A stretch of 64,000 nt of DNA from Pleurotus ostreatus/Saccharomyces cerevisiae fusant. Its lineage: Eukaryota; Opisthokonta. The position numbers and the translations under genes are program-made. The stretch is taken from assembly GCA_024196135.1 (NCBI GenBank), contig JAMQCK010000067.1, positions 38,211-102,210 of the forward strand. Direction: 5' to 3'. The notes beneath the pieces are model-generated. The model did not search any database, was not told the origin of the DNA, and worked only from the letters and a program-made list of their open reading frames with translations. Positions 22,285 to 34,600 of the stretch are shown in pieces; within the stretch, counting starts at the first letter, position 1; every line of letters starts with the position of its first letter.

Positions 22285-22600
22285 GGTGACTATGATGATT
22301 TCGAAGGCGCCCAAAGCCCCTGCGTGACGGCGAAGGGCAGAGACGGCGCTCGGAGATGGCTGCTACCATTTTAGGCAAGCCTTGCGTCCGCTCGACCACT
22401 TCGAGCGAATTTGCGAGGCGCGCACTCATGCTGCGGTCACCAAACTCGGTACAGAGATTCAACTCGATTTATCATCGATTGTCATGTACTTTCCTCGAAT
22501 TTGGGACGTTATGCTTGGGCGGAATGGGCCCAAAAGCGCGCCGCGGCACCTCGCCTTCCTTTCTGGGAATCTCGCGATTTTTGAGAATTGAGCAGGTCTA
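22285..22600 (-). repeat. Right terminal inverted repeat (316 bp)
   Basis: Reverse complement of 21640-21955. The outer end is followed by a direct 13-bp duplication of its own tip, ending near 22612. Confidence 0.88.
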
Positions 22601-22640
22601 TTGAGCAGGTCTACTGCGGGCTTTGGCAGCATTTCCGCTC

Positions 22641-25176
22641 TCATGGTCCCTGGGGAGACAACTTGGCTCGCTCCAGTCCGTAGAGATTGACAATTCCCGT
22701 GGCATCCGACTCGGGACTGTCAGCGCCATCGCCTGTGCGGGCGATCGTCTCTAGAGTGAATGGTGTTGTAGGAGGGCTCGTGTGTCGTGGGTTCACAAGA
22801 CTTCTATCTGCAGTTTGAGAGCGTATATGGTCAGGCTGGCTGTCGATGCTCTCGTAGCCCATGTTGTGACCTCTGTGACCACCGCTGGTCTTGCTTCGGT
22901 CGCTGTCGTTTGTCGAAGCATCGAGCATGTCGCCTAGCCCTATATCATCCTGAATGTGCAGGCAATGCGCGATAGGAGTGACCAGACGCTTGAGCTCCTC
23001 CAACTGACGACCGAATTTCTTCTGGCCATCAAACCACCGACATCCCTGAGCGTATGCTGTCAAGGTGATCGCCGTGCTGCTGTAGGGATCCCTCCAATTG
23101 CCCACTGGTTTATATGATGAGTGATCGGTCGCGTCTTTGGCATCGTTATACGCTGTCCAGTAGCAGTTGCGTGTCGAGCCAGGCAGATACCGGTTGTCGC
23201 ACAGGAGCAGGCATACCCGCATCATGTGGTCCAGCCGGGCCCAAATGACGGGGTGTAGCTCAAGCTCGGGCGAGGAGAGGTCGAGCAGCTCGCAAGCGCT
23301 ACGAAGGCAGGCGCGATCGGGGAGCGGGTCCGCCTCGCTACACGCGCGCACCCACAGCGCGAGGCAGAGGACGGCGCGTAAAGGCGGTGAGGTGATGTGG
23401 GACCGGTGAGCGTGCAGGTGTTGCCAGAGCTGCGAGTAGAACTGGTGGACCATCTCCTCGGTGTATACCGAGGCGGACGCGTTGAGGAGGACGCGCGCGA
23501 AGCGCTCGATGTTAGCGGCGTGCTCTGAGGCCAGAGCCAAGGGCGGCGGGCGCTTATCGACGAGTGCGCGGAGGCAGGCCAGGGCGCTGTCCATGATACA
23601 TGACGCAGAGGACGGCGAGAGGTGCGCGGATGCGGCCTGGACGGTGATGCTCGCGGCGCTGGTGTTGAGCGAGGACTGGACGAGCCATGTCAAAGTCTCC
23701 GTCATCAGCGTGGTGTTCGCGTGCCGCCGCACATCGGACAGCTCGAGGGACTCCATGCGCGACTTCTTGTTCGTGAAGGGCGGGTCGCAGGGTTTGAAGT
23801 AGATGCGCGGGCAGTGGCACGTCTGGTAGACGACTCTGAAGGATAGGTATACCGTCTGCTTTAGCCCCTGGGCGAAGAACGCGATGTAGTCGGACATCGG
23901 CGTCTTGTAGGCGCAGTGGGCGATGAAGATGGGCAGGGTGATGGTGATGGCGTAGAGGATGAGAGCGGTCGCGGTGAGGCTGAGGGTGATGCCGAAGATT
24001 GCGGAGTCCGTTGGCGCGACGTAGACGACGAGACCAGCGAGGAAGAGCAGCAATGCGATGGTTAGTAGACCGGGTAGTAGTCCCACTATGGCGGGCACCT
24101 TCCAGCGCTCGAGGCTTCGGAAGCGGTAGTGGCGGAGATGGGCACGATCGCGCGGTGATCCCTTGGGCAGAGAATGGTAGTGCTAGATATGGGCGAGAAG
24201 CGTGATGAGTACTTGTCGAAGGAAGATAGGAATGCCCTTACCTGAATCCATTGCTTCGCCAGCACGGCCATCAGGGCGGTCAGAAGAGATAGCGTGAGGC
24301 TGACGAGCCAGAGCGCGTTCACCCAGATATCGGTCGGCTGATGCGTCTCCGAATTGAAAGACAGTGGAGACACGGGGACCTTGCTCGGTCCTCCAGAGTC
24401 AGAGTCGGCCGCACGCTGCATAAGCACGAGCTCGTAGACGAGGGACGCCGTAATTTGAGCATAGTCCGGACTCAGCGCCTGCGAGCTCTGCGCGACGAAC
24501 GTCGTCACGACGGCGGAAAAGAGACCGGCCTGCATCGTGTTAGCAAGTTGGCTGACAATGAGCATGGCACTCTACGTACGAATACGAGGAGCACGTCCAG
24601 CGTGCTGTTGAAACTCCTGATCATTTGCGCGTCGATGACATGTGCTTCGTCGTTGTACACGCTCCAAACGCGCGCGGTGGCGCCGAGTTCCTCGCCGTAC
24701 GCGTCTTGGGGGTACTTGTGCTCGTAGTCAACGTCGCCGGTGAAGGTTGCATAGAGGGGCTGACTGCCACCGATGCCAGGTGCCTTGCTGGACGGTGCCA
24801 CGTGTGGAGGTCCTGTATGAAGGTTGGGATAGCTAGATGGCGCCTCCGTCCTCCCACCATCTCCTTGGACTGGCTTTGCGCCTGTATCGCATGGAGGTGA
24901 CTGAGTATAATGGGTTGCAGGCCACGTCGTATGCGGGGGAGCAGAGAGGCCGGGATGAGAGACATGTATCGCTGGCTTCTGCGTCTTGGAGGGCGGTGAC
25001 ACGGCCGTTGGCGGCGCGAGAGGTTGTATTGGGTTGGACGGGCTATACCTATCCGCCGTCGACTTGCGCTCTGCTGACGTCGACAAGCTGCCACGGGTAG
25101 CAGCGACGCCCTTTTCCGCCATGTCTAGAGAGAGTTGGCAGTGTGGGCTGTGGTGGAGACCAGCGCTCGTAGACAT
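22641..25176 (-). CDS. DUF6535 membrane protein, copy A (808 residues)
   Basis: Basidiomycete-expanded multi-pass protein of unknown function. Exons 25176-24580, 24529-24242 and 24182-22641 all join in phase 0. Residues 1-140 are low-complexity; then comes the family block VDYEHKYPQDAYGEELGATA and RVWSVYNDEAHVID. Four hydrophobic helices follow: LLVFAGLFSAVVTTFVA, LWLVSLTLSLLTALMAVLA (just before AKQWIQ), IVGLLPGLLTIALLLFLAGL, and LILYAITITLPIFIAHCAY. A long soluble region with SSLNTSAASITVQAAS then follows, and a Ser/Asp/Thr-rich tail of about 90 residues. The start at 25176 was chosen because the sequence after it (LSLDMAEKG) aligns with the LSMAEEG and LSLAEEG N-termini of the other two copies; a second ATG is at 25122. 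Confidence 0.85.
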
Positions 25177-27199
25177 TGTCTATGCAGAGGTATTAGTGAC
25201 CGAAAAAAGCTGCGAGCGCCGTGCGGATAAGTTGGCGGGGTGGGAGGGAGGCGCAGACGGCGTAACCTGACCCTTGGTCGAATAGATATTCTCGGAGCAT
25301 TCGTGCTGCCGCGCGGACTACATGTGTGATGAAGGAGGACACCTGAAGCGCCACGCCCTCAGCACTGCACTGGAGAGCGGAGTTCTGGTAAGGAATAGGC
25401 ACCCGGCATTCATCTTCATTCAGGGTAGATTGCATTCATGAGATGTAATTGTCTATCGATGAGATTGATTGCACCGGTGTTGAAAAGGTCGAGGAAAACA
25501 ACACGGCGCAGAGTATGCGCCATGAGAAGCGAGGGGAAAGGTCGACTGTAGGAGGCCGATTATCAGGGCGCTCCGCCGACCTTGGTTAGATATGAAGGGT
25601 TTTCAGAATTCCAGCTAAGTCAGTCGAGCGTTGGGAAGGCGCGATCGGTCCACAGTGGATAGCACGACGAGCGTTTGCACAGGGAGTGAACGGTGGTGGC
25701 AGCTGCAGAACATCATAAGTCGAACGTCGGATTCGGCTCCCAGAGTAGAGCATCAGGTGAAAGTTGAACTTCGGATCCGCTGGGCAAAGGGCAAAGAAAC
25801 GCGTGACCGCGGGAGCAAGGAAGCGATCAGTGCCGATCATTGATCGAGCTCAGCCCTCCGATCACTTTGCTCTTCACGCTGTCCTTCCACCTCGTCAAGA
25901 CGCGATTCTGTCTCCTGCTCCCTCACCCTCTGCACGCCGTTCCAGCAATCGACGAGTCTGGTTGGCGTGTGCGCCCCAGAACGCGTCGACCTCCGCACGG
26001 TCCACTGACCTGCCTCACGCCGGATCCGACATCCCTTCGTGGCTATATAGAGAAGGTAGACCATTCGTGTTCTACCAGCCACCTCGTTGCTTCGCCACAG
26101 ACTTTTACCACGTCAATCGTGCCCTTCCACTTTGCCCACTCTTTCTGAGACCCTCGCCTACCTCTTCAGTGGATGGAAACTAGAAGAAAATCAGGTACTT
26201 TTCCACGGCGCCCTCTCCTGTCAATGACGCACATACATTCCGATGGCGCCTTGACGGAGAAAGCGGACTCCGCCCCAGCACGAAGAAGTAGGGGACTTGG
26301 CAGCCGACGAAGGAAATCAAGATCGACAGCGAGCGAAGATGATTGACACCGAGAGGAGGAGCTTGACGTCGATGTGCGTCGTGCGCAGCCTGCTGGTACG
26401 CCACCCACGAGGTCACCCGCATACGCCATCCTCCACGACGCAACTTCCATGATGCCTATCGATCTGCCAGCCGTGCGCCTGCGCGTCGGCGGAGCGTTCC
26501 CTCCCGTCGGGTATGCGCGCCTGTGCGCGTAAGGTGGGTCTTTACTTGGGTCCTCCCTCGGGTTCGCCTACGTCCCCTCGCGAGCTGTGCGTGGTGACGA
26601 CTGCCTCAGCGCCTCTCAGCGAGCGCTTTCGCCTCTATAGCTTCACGGGTATCAGCTTGATACGGACCACCGCGCGCAACAGGACCTTTCATTGACCTGT
26701 CATCGCGCGCGGCGAGGCGGCGAGACCCCGCGCGGGGCTGGGCCAATGCTCGGCGTCGGACGATGCGCTTCGGATGCGGCCGGTATCACGGTATGTTGGG
26801 TATCGTCTGACCATCGTCCGCCGCGCTATACGCCAGCGAATCCCCTCGAAGCATGTGTGTTTTACCAGCCTCGATGGGTTTGGACGACCGACCCTGCCTG
26901 GACATTTGTCTCATCTGTATTGCCTCGCTGTCTTTCCTTGGCCTTTGTACTTCTTGCCGGACCGTACGTCCTTCGCCTCCCTGTTCAAGTTTGGTTCGAG
27001 TAGTAGTCGGAAGTACAGGACCAAGTCCTACGGTTGTACGGAAATGGCTATGTTCAGTAAGACACTCAATAGCACTGGTTCCGCGAGAAACATGAAGGGA
27101 ATTGAAATGGGCCGCACGTTGATGCCGGCCGGCACCGGCGCGGATATGATTGGTTAGGGGGATGGCATGTGACAAGAGTCCCGCTTGCTGCTTACTATC
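25177..27199. other. 2.0-kb intergenic region between divergent genes
   Basis: It lies between DUF6535 copy A and the Sfp1-like gene, which diverge. There is a TATA-like CTATATAG near 26043 and CT-rich stretches. Several open frames of up to 140 residues lack domains and plausible introns, and I do not call them. A short sequence (GTGTTCTACCAGCC near 26068, GTGTTTTACCAGCC near 26857) recurs once. Confidence 0.45.
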
Positions 27200-29184
27200 A
27201 TGTCCACGACGGATCCCTCCTCGTCGTCGTCAACCGCCATGTCCACTCAGCCAATATCGTTCTCCAAGGACCACAGCTCGTCGGCGTCCCAGGACTACCC
27301 GATGGGCTCCGCCTCCATCGGTTCATACAACGGCTCGAACGGCTCTTTCAACCCTGCCTCGTATGCGCGCCACTACTTGGGCTCCCCGCTGAGCTGGCAG
27401 CCCGCCTCCTCTTTTGGTGGCCGCATATTCGCAAGTGGTAGCCCGACGGCGCAGCTGCTGGTCTCCTCTTTCGAGTGCGTCGCCCCTTACGCCCCATCGC
27501 AACCCATCTGACCCCCTTCTTAGAGCTCGCAATGGGAAGATGCCCTCATCAGTAGAGAGCGACCGGGAGTCGCTCATGAACGCGCTCAATGTCTTCGACC
27601 GTGATTCTGAGCTGTGCCGCAACTACACCTGCTGTGGCCTGCACCTCACCGACCTGCACGCCCTCTTAGAGCACTTCGAGGAGGTGCACATAATCGCGAA
27701 CGCCGCTGCTGCCCCTCATATCAGCGTCCCTTTCAACCCCCAGCCGGGCCCGCAACAGCAACAGCAGCAGCCGTCGTACTTCCCGCAGTCGCAGCAGCAG
27801 CAACAGCAACAGGCGTACCCCACCCCCTTTGATCCCGACGACATGGACCTCGATTCAACCCCCGCCCCTAGCGAGTCGAGCTCCCCGCGGTCGGGCTCCG
27901 GCGGCTCGACGCCCCCGGATACGCCTGTCTCTACGCCTCTCGATCCCTATGGCCAGTACTCGTACTCGAACCCATACTCGTCACCCCCATCCCCCGCGCC
28001 TTTCACGGGCAAGATGCATACCAGCTTCTATGGCTTCCCCACCGCGCCCGCCCCCGGGACCCAGGCGCACGACGGCATGCGGACGAACGACACGGCCGCA
28101 GGCGCCTCGTGCGTGCCGCCCGCGCTGCTCTTTAGCGCGAACCCACCCGCCGCGGCGCCGGCGTCGAACGCGGAGCAGAAGCCCACATCCGCGCCCTCGA
28201 CGCCGATTGCCTCTGCTTCCGCCGCCGCGCCCCCGCCTCCGACCGTCCCGCGGCCGGTGGTCCGTGCGAGCGCCCAGGCACCCCCGCCGGGCGGGGAGGC
28301 GTCGACGAGCTCGGTGAAGGCGAACAGCGTTGCGAACGTGCTGAGCACGATCTCGTCGAAGCCGTTCAAGTGCCCGAAGCCGAACTGCAACAAGAGCTAC
28401 AAGCAGGCGAACGGGTTGAAGTACCACATGACGCATGGGAGCTGCAACTTTGCGCCGGCGAAGGAGGTGGAGCATGTCAAGGTGAGTCGAGGCGGGTCAG
28501 GGAGGGGTGAGACGAGGGAGATGCTGATGTGGTTTCTAGGATCTCCTGCTCGAGCGGCGCAAACAGCAGCAGGCGCAACAAGGCGGAAACGCGAACATGC
28601 AGCTGTCGACGTCGCCCTCGCTCGAGGGGCTTACGGAGGACGACTTGCTGTCTCTGTCTCGCGAGGCAGAGAAGCGGTTGAGACCCTTCGCGTGCGGCGT
28701 CGGCGACTGCCAGCGGCGGTACAAGAACATGAACGGTCTCCGGTACCATTACCAGCACTCTGGCGACCACGGCGCGATCGGCTTGCGCATGCTGGCGAGC
28801 GGCGTGCACGACTGTCTCTCACAAAATGGCTCGGGTCGGCGCAGCGCGCACGCGAGCGCGGCGTCGACGCGGGCGGGGACGCCATCCGCGGCCTCGACGA
28901 CTTCGACGATGCACGTGCAAACGTCGAGCGGCATGCAGACCCCGAGTGGCATGCAGTCGCCCAGTGGTATGCAGTCTCCTAGTGGCATGCAGTCGCCAAG
29001 CGGCTTGTCGCAGGGCGCGAACGGCATGGTCGCGACGCAGGTGTTCTCGCCGCAGCACACGCCGAACTCGTCCGCGTTCTCGCAGACGTTTGCGAATGCG
29101 CCGTACTTGGGGTACAACGCGCAGGCGCAGAGCCAGCCGATGTATGCTCAGCAGCAGCCGCAGCAGTGGACGATGCAGCAGTAG
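27200..29184 (+). CDS. Sfp1-like C2H2 zinc-finger transcription factor (625 residues)
   Basis: Exons 27200-27474, 27524-28481 and 28540-29184. The N-terminus is Ser-rich. An atypical first finger (YTCCGLHLTDLHALLEHFEEVH) is followed by two poly-Gln tracts, a Pro/Ser/Ala-rich linker, then two C-terminal fingers: FKCPKPNCNKSYKQANGLKY with HMTHGSC, and FACGVGDCQRRYKNMNGLRY with HYQHSGDH. This three-finger arrangement with a long spacer matches the Sfp1 family, which in yeast activates ribosomal-protein and ribosome-biogenesis genes downstream of TOR. A run of GMQ(T/S)PS units from an 18-bp repeat (about 28930-29003) follows the last finger. It ends with Gln-rich sequence. DNA binding is likely; the target set is inferred only from the family. 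Confidence 0.85.
28930..29003 (+). repeat. 18-bp in-frame coding repeat in the Sfp1-like gene
   Basis: Four to five copies of a unit reading GGCATGCAGTCGCCCAGT with synonymous and Thr/Ser changes encode GMQSPS repeats. Because the unit is a multiple of three, copy-number changes keep the frame. Confidence 0.85.
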
Positions 29185-30765
29185 GCGACAGTGCGGCAGT
29201 GGGCGACGACGACGCGGCTGTGAACGAGGACACGGCAGTGAGCCGACGAGCAGTGATGGACTAGCGCGCGGGCCTCGGGTTCTGGCGCGGGGCCTGTGAT
29301 CTGCGGGGCTCATCGTGTCTTCGCTGAATGTGCTCGTCGTCCTTGCCGGATGGGCGCCTCCGTCCTCGTCGGTCGTCGTCGGCTGTTGCTGCGTGCCGGC
29401 TCCTGCTCTGTATTGGCTCTTCGTCTGGATGGCTCTCCTCGGCCGCCCCCCCCTCGGCGGTCTCCCCACCGCACACGGACGCCTCGCGCGCTTACCGATG
29501 TGCGTGTACAAAAAGTATTCACCCACCATCTACCTATGTGATACACGGCTTCCTGTTCTCGGACACGGACACCGTGCGTGTTTTCCCCGTACTTGTGCAT
29601 TCGTGTACCCTCGTACTCGTGCACCCCGTGTACCCTCGTGCTTGTACACCGTGTTTGTAAAGCCGCGAACAACCCGTGCTTGTAAAAAGTACCGTATATT
29701 ATCGTTCTTATCGCCTAATTTCCGGCCGCTTGGTGCCCTTCATTCATATTTACTTTACATACCCTCCTCCTCGCTCTTCCTTGCCTCTGCTCGCTTTCTC
29801 TTTAATTCTCTCCTCTGTCACTCTCGCCGATCCAACTCTCACCCATTCCACTCTCACCCGACTCTACTCTCACCGGTTCCCTCTCCCCTCTACTCGCGTT
29901 TCCTGACCCCGCCACTCATCCCTGTTGCTTGCCATACACATCATCACTGTTGTTGTGTTTGTCTTTCCCTGCGCTTTTCGTTGCATCTTACCTTGCTGCG
30001 ACTTGCACACTTACCCTCGCTCACCACCCCCCTTTCCCGCTGTCCGACGTTCGTGCGGCGCGGTTGTAGACATAGATGTGCTTTTATCCAGTCCCCTGTG
30101 ATAGTGTTCTTTGGTTTGTCTAAAGTGCACTTCCCTTGCTCGAGCTGCTTGGGGCCACCATTCGCATGTCTGTTGATTCGTAGGTATATATTATAGCTCA
30201 CTGCAGTTCCAATGAGTATGTTGATTGTTGTTGTCTAGGAGGTTGGTTACGGGTCGGTGAAGGAGAACGAATGAGAAGAGACTCGGAACGAGACGAAGTC
30301 AGCGAGCTCAATGGCGCCTTCGCTGATAGGATATGGCTTCCTGGACTGCCCATCGTCCCAGTGGTGGGGGCGCCCTTGCCCCCTAGCTTCGTGAGTATTC
30401 TGGGAGGTCCTCGCAGGCGGTGGACCTATATTGAAGTCGAACCCCGGCGCGCCACATCGCACGTGATGACCCTCTTTCTCGAACATACGTTGACGTCAAT
30501 CCGCCTCTTCCTCTCCTCGACGATCTCCAACGACGACTCTCCGATGGCGTCAAGGTCGCTAACTCGCTGGGGTGTTGACGCATCGGGCGGGTATAGTATG
30601 TCAGTGCGCCAGCGGATATGTCGCTGCGTCAACACTGACCTCATATCCTATTCTTCAGACATATAAGCTGGAGGCTGCAGCGGGGAAGGACAAAGCATTC
30701 GCACTCGTCGATAGCCAACACAATCCTCTTCGATCTATCTACCCATCTGAATCATTGCAATCATC
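29185..30765. other. 1.58-kb region downstream of the Sfp1-like gene
   Basis: It holds the 3' UTR and then the promoter of the small protein at 30766. Around 29605-29660 a unit of about 24 bp (GTGTACCCTCGT plus CTCGTGCACCCC) repeats, and around 29825-29880 CTCTCACC recurs. A long plus-strand open frame (29315-30196) is a by-product of the CT-rich composition. Confidence 0.45.
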
Positions 30766-31176
30766 ATGGAGGCTGACGGCAAGCAGTTCAAGAAGGCGAC
30801 TCAGGTAAATGATGGTGAAGGCAGGGAGGGGCGCGGATGCTGACAGCCATTTCAGGAGGTCAACCGCCCGACCGTGACCGACCACAACATTCATGAGGAC
30901 TTCGTCCGCAACCCGCCTAACGTGAGTGAAAATCGCTGCTGATTGAGGAGAGGGGTACATGAGGGAAAAGAGTACGGCGCTGACACTGTTCCGCAGAACG
31001 AGCCTATCGAGTTCACCCACACCAAGACGCGGGGCTTGAAGGAGGGCGCGAAGGAACCCGAGCCGTACGAGCCTGGCGTGACTGGCCACGAAGGCATAGG
31101 GCGACCGAAGCACGCGGATGTCGAGGGTGAGGCGGTGCAGGAGGGCTCGGTGCACCCGCGGAACCCCAGCTCGTAA
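30766..31176 (+). CDS. Small hydrophilic protein (94 residues, three exons)
   Basis: Exons 30766-30804, 30856-30921 and 30997-31176 join in phase 0 with good splice sites, which is the main evidence that it is real. The protein starts MEADGKQFKKATQ and contains VTDHNIHEDFVRNPPN, HTKTRGLKEGAKEPEPYEPG and EGSVHPRNPSS. It has no signal peptide or membrane helix, is rich in E, K, P and G, and is probably largely disordered. I do not recognise a named family. It resembles the many small conserved fungal proteins of unknown role. Confidence 0.68.
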
Positions 31177-31674
31177 GGGTGGATCCAGAGGGTATCACGT
31201 CGAGAGCATGATAGACCAAGAAGTCATAACGCATCGTAATCCCTTGTAGCAGTAGTCAATATTTATTCCGCTCGCTCGAACCTTTCTATTTGCTTGAGCC
31301 CTGTCCCAGTGGGGAACAATAGCCCGGCAAACTCCAGAGCACTGATTTCGCGGCATCGGCCGCATTCATGTCTTAATCTCGACCGTCATCCAGGACGAAA
31401 TAAAGCGTTTGAAACTCGCACCAGCTCACTCACGTATACTGTATTCTTCTGCCGGCTCTAATCAGTTCCGACCAATTGAAGAACCTGGTAGACGAAGGCG
31501 ATTGACGGCTGGAATGCTAGTACGGCCTTTGACTTTCGCCGACATAGCTGTTACCGCAGGGCCGTGCGAGCGAAGGAGCGCAGGTTAGGTGGACTTGTGC
31601 TCCTTGCCTCCGTCCTTCAACTGCTTTCACAGAGTCATTCATCTCTACCGCTCTCTTGTCACTGACCGTCGAAG
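31177..31674. other. Promoter side of DUF6535 copy B
   Basis: The 498 bp between two plus-strand genes hold no recognised element or repeat. Confidence 0.4.
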
Positions 31675-34600
31675 ATGCCTCCGTCGGGACATCCTCGAAA
31701 TGGAACTGCTACGCCCACGCTGTCGATGGCTGAAGAAGGGGTTGCAGACGCATGGCGAACAGAACAGCAGGCCGCCATGAGCGACACCGCCGAGAACGAC
31801 AGCGGCATACTCGAGCATCATCAAGCGCCGCGGATGAGGGGCGTCGTACTCCAGGCAATGCAGAAGCTATCGCGAGTTCAGGCTGAGTCGCCGCAGCATG
31901 CACGTCGCGACGATGCGCCTGCCAATTCTCACCCGGCCGGGACTAATACTGCGACTGGCGCTGTCCCTCGTGAAGGAAGCACTAGAGATGACGCAGATGC
32001 GGAAGGCGGGGCGGGTGGTCAAACAAGGTCCAGCGAACGCCGCCATCTTCAGGAGGAGACCAGGCCCACAGCCAGCCAGAGTGGGACCAGCGATCAGCCT
32101 CGCTACACATCCAGCGACGTCGATTACGAGCAAAAGTATGCACCCGACCCGTATGGCGAGGAGTTGAGCAATAACGCGCGTGTTTGGAGCGTTTACAACG
32201 ACGAGGCCCAGATTGCTGATAAGGAGAGGATTCAGAAGTTGAATGGGACGCTCGATGCCCTTCTGGTCTTCGTGAGTGTTTTTCTTTATATTCTTGTCAC
32301 TCCCAAAGCTCACATCACGGAAAGGCTGGTCTCTTCTCTGCCGTTGTCACAACTTTCGTAGCGCAGAGCTCGCAGGCTTTGACCCCGGACTACGCGCAGA
32401 TCACGGCGTCGCTCGTATATGAGCTGGTGCTTATGCAACGCGCCGCCGCATCCGGGAACCCTGGACAGGTTCCGGAATCCTCCTTGTCGCTCGAATCCAG
32501 GACGCATCAGACGAGTGACATATGGGTCAACAAGCTTTGGCTCATCAGCCTGATGTTCTCGCTGTTGACTGCCCTTGTGTCGGTGCTCGCGAAACAATGG
32601 ATACAGGCGAGTTGTTCTCTTTTGTCCACAGCTCATCACTTACCAAAATTATCAGCACTTCGACTCGCTGGTCTCGGGTAGTCCACGGGATCGTGCGCTC
32701 ATCCGACAATACCGCTTTCTGGGCTTTGAGCGATGGAAGGTGCCTGCGATCATCGGATTTCTGCCCGTGCTGCTCACAATTGCTTTGTTCTTCTTCTTTG
32801 CTGGTCTCGCGGTCTATGTCGCGCCTATGGACACTGCCTTGTACACCGTCATCGTCAGCTTATCCGGCATCTCTGTCGTCGCATACGCTGCCAGCGTCAC
32901 ACTGCCAATGATTTATCCTCAATGTGCTTACAGAACACCGGTATCAGACTACATTGCGGCAATCATCGAAGCGTGTGCCAGCCTTGCTATTGTACTCTGT
33001 ATGCTTACATTGCTGCCACTATTCTGGATCTTGGAAGTGAGATGCATTGAATATACCCTCGGCGACCTCGCAATGTCAATCAACAATTTCTTGGACAGAC
33101 TGTATGATTATCATCCTCCAAACATCTCTTTGAAGGCACGCGAATCATTCGGGGTGACACTGCAGCATACCCACCTCATGTTGGAAGCATTGGGATGGTT
33201 GACCGCATCTTCTTTTAATACCACTGCGGCCAGCATATCAGCACAGGCAATCTCCGCCCTGCACGGATATTCCTGGACAAAAGACCGTCGGCTACGATTT
33301 CTCCTTTGGAAACAAGATTTAGCTCGCGATGCTCTTCTTGAGGCCTCCTTCCGTGACTGTGGGACATCAATAGCGCAGATCAGCCCGTTCGCTGGCCGCA
33401 TTGAGCGGTTGATGAGAAATTCACGGTGGCGTCTGAATCCATACCCCGAGACAATCTGCCAATGGCTGAATGAGCGTTGGGATCCGTTGCACAATTGCCG
33501 CGATAAGAATATTGTGCCCTTGCGCATGCACATTTATATTGCGAGTCTCTATGAGTACCGTTGGAACGACCAATCGGATTCCACATTCCTGCGACGCGTC
33601 CTATGTGCGGTTGACCCAGAGACGTGGCCATCCGACCTCCTTTTGCGCCCTGATGTTTGGCAACAGCTCTGCTACACTATGCGGCTATACGAATATGTCG
33701 TACCTGAGGCAAGCGCGCTGAGGCCCTACGCCGAACCCCACCCTTTCTACATAGCCTTTAAAAAGGATGAATATGAGAAGACAGCGGTATCCCTCGATGA
33801 TTATGCCGAATCGTGTCGATGGAGATCCGAGTCGGGGCGGGACAATATCCTGAGACCCATGGACGCCCTTCGGCGCTTCTTCCTCGGGCGCTTGGCGGAG
33901 CTGGAAAGCGATACGGCGAAGACAGATAGAGATGGCACCGACGACGGCGGGGCACAGGGGAGCAGTCAGCCCGAGGAGGTGGCAGCGGAGGGGGGCACAG
34001 GCGACCACGGTGATCGCGAATCCGCTGCCGCTAGCCGGAGCAATAACGATGAAGACGCCCTCGCAGCTGGCCGAGCGAGCGATCCCAGCCATCCGAGTGG
34101 CGAGATGCCTGTCCAGCCCGACGGCGCAGGAGACGCTGCTATAAGGGTCGAGGGCTCCGGCGACGAGCGCGAGGGATCCAACGCCGGGCTGCACGCAGCC
34201 GCGCCTCCTGCTTTCCAGCGTAAGCAGGCTGGCGAGGCTTTGGCGGAGGGAGACGGCACAAGGGACGAGCCGTCCAAGTTTGTCGTTGGGTATGTCCACG
34301 ATGCGGAGGATGAGGGCCGCAGCGTCGAGGAGGGAGTGCGCAACGTAGAGCGGCAGATAAGCGCCGACGATGGCGAGCGCGCCGGCGAGCAGGAGACCAG
34401 TGTCGTAGTCCACGAGGGAGGGGCGAAGGTCGATGACCAGCACGGACAGGCGCGCCTCGACACTGGCGCAGCCGTCCGCTTCGAACCCTTCACTGCGGCT
34501 GCACCCCACGACTTGCCGGCGCGCGTCGCCGAAGAGAGTGATGTTGGTTCCGATGGTGTCGTCGCTAGCAACGCGGTGTCACCCATCGCTCCCTCGTCGG

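Larger units (their letters stand above)
21640..22600. mobile_element. 961-bp element with 316-bp terminal inverted repeats (fold-back/MITE-like)
   Basis: The arms 21640-21955 and 22285-22600 are reverse complements with about four mismatches in 316 bp by eye (roughly 98-99% identity). The outermost bases are TAGACCTGCTCAATTCTC. The central 329 bp has no sizeable reading frame, so the element is non-autonomous. The ends carry TA on both sides, compatible with a TA target duplication (Tc1/mariner style), but TA is also part of the palindrome, so the target site is ambiguous. A 13-bp direct copy of the right terminus (ATTGAGCAGGTCT) lies immediately outside. High arm identity means recent origin or gene conversion. 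It sits about 40 bp from the DUF6535 copy A stop. Confidence 0.8.

Noticed and set aside
22641..22700. Idea that the inverted-repeat element truncated DUF6535 copy A
   Set aside because: The copy A frame ends at its own TGA about 40 bp outside the element, and its C-terminal region is intact.
25764..27003. Two open frames with a shared FYQP-type string upstream of the Sfp1-like gene
   Set aside because: Similarity is limited to about 14 bases (TGTTYTACCAGCC). No splice logic or domain supports a gene.
29315..30196. 293-residue plus-strand open frame with hydrophobic stretches
   Set aside because: It lies in the CT-rich 3' region of the Sfp1-like gene. Leu/Pro/Ser/Cys-rich composition follows from pyrimidine runs; no motif or consistent codon use.
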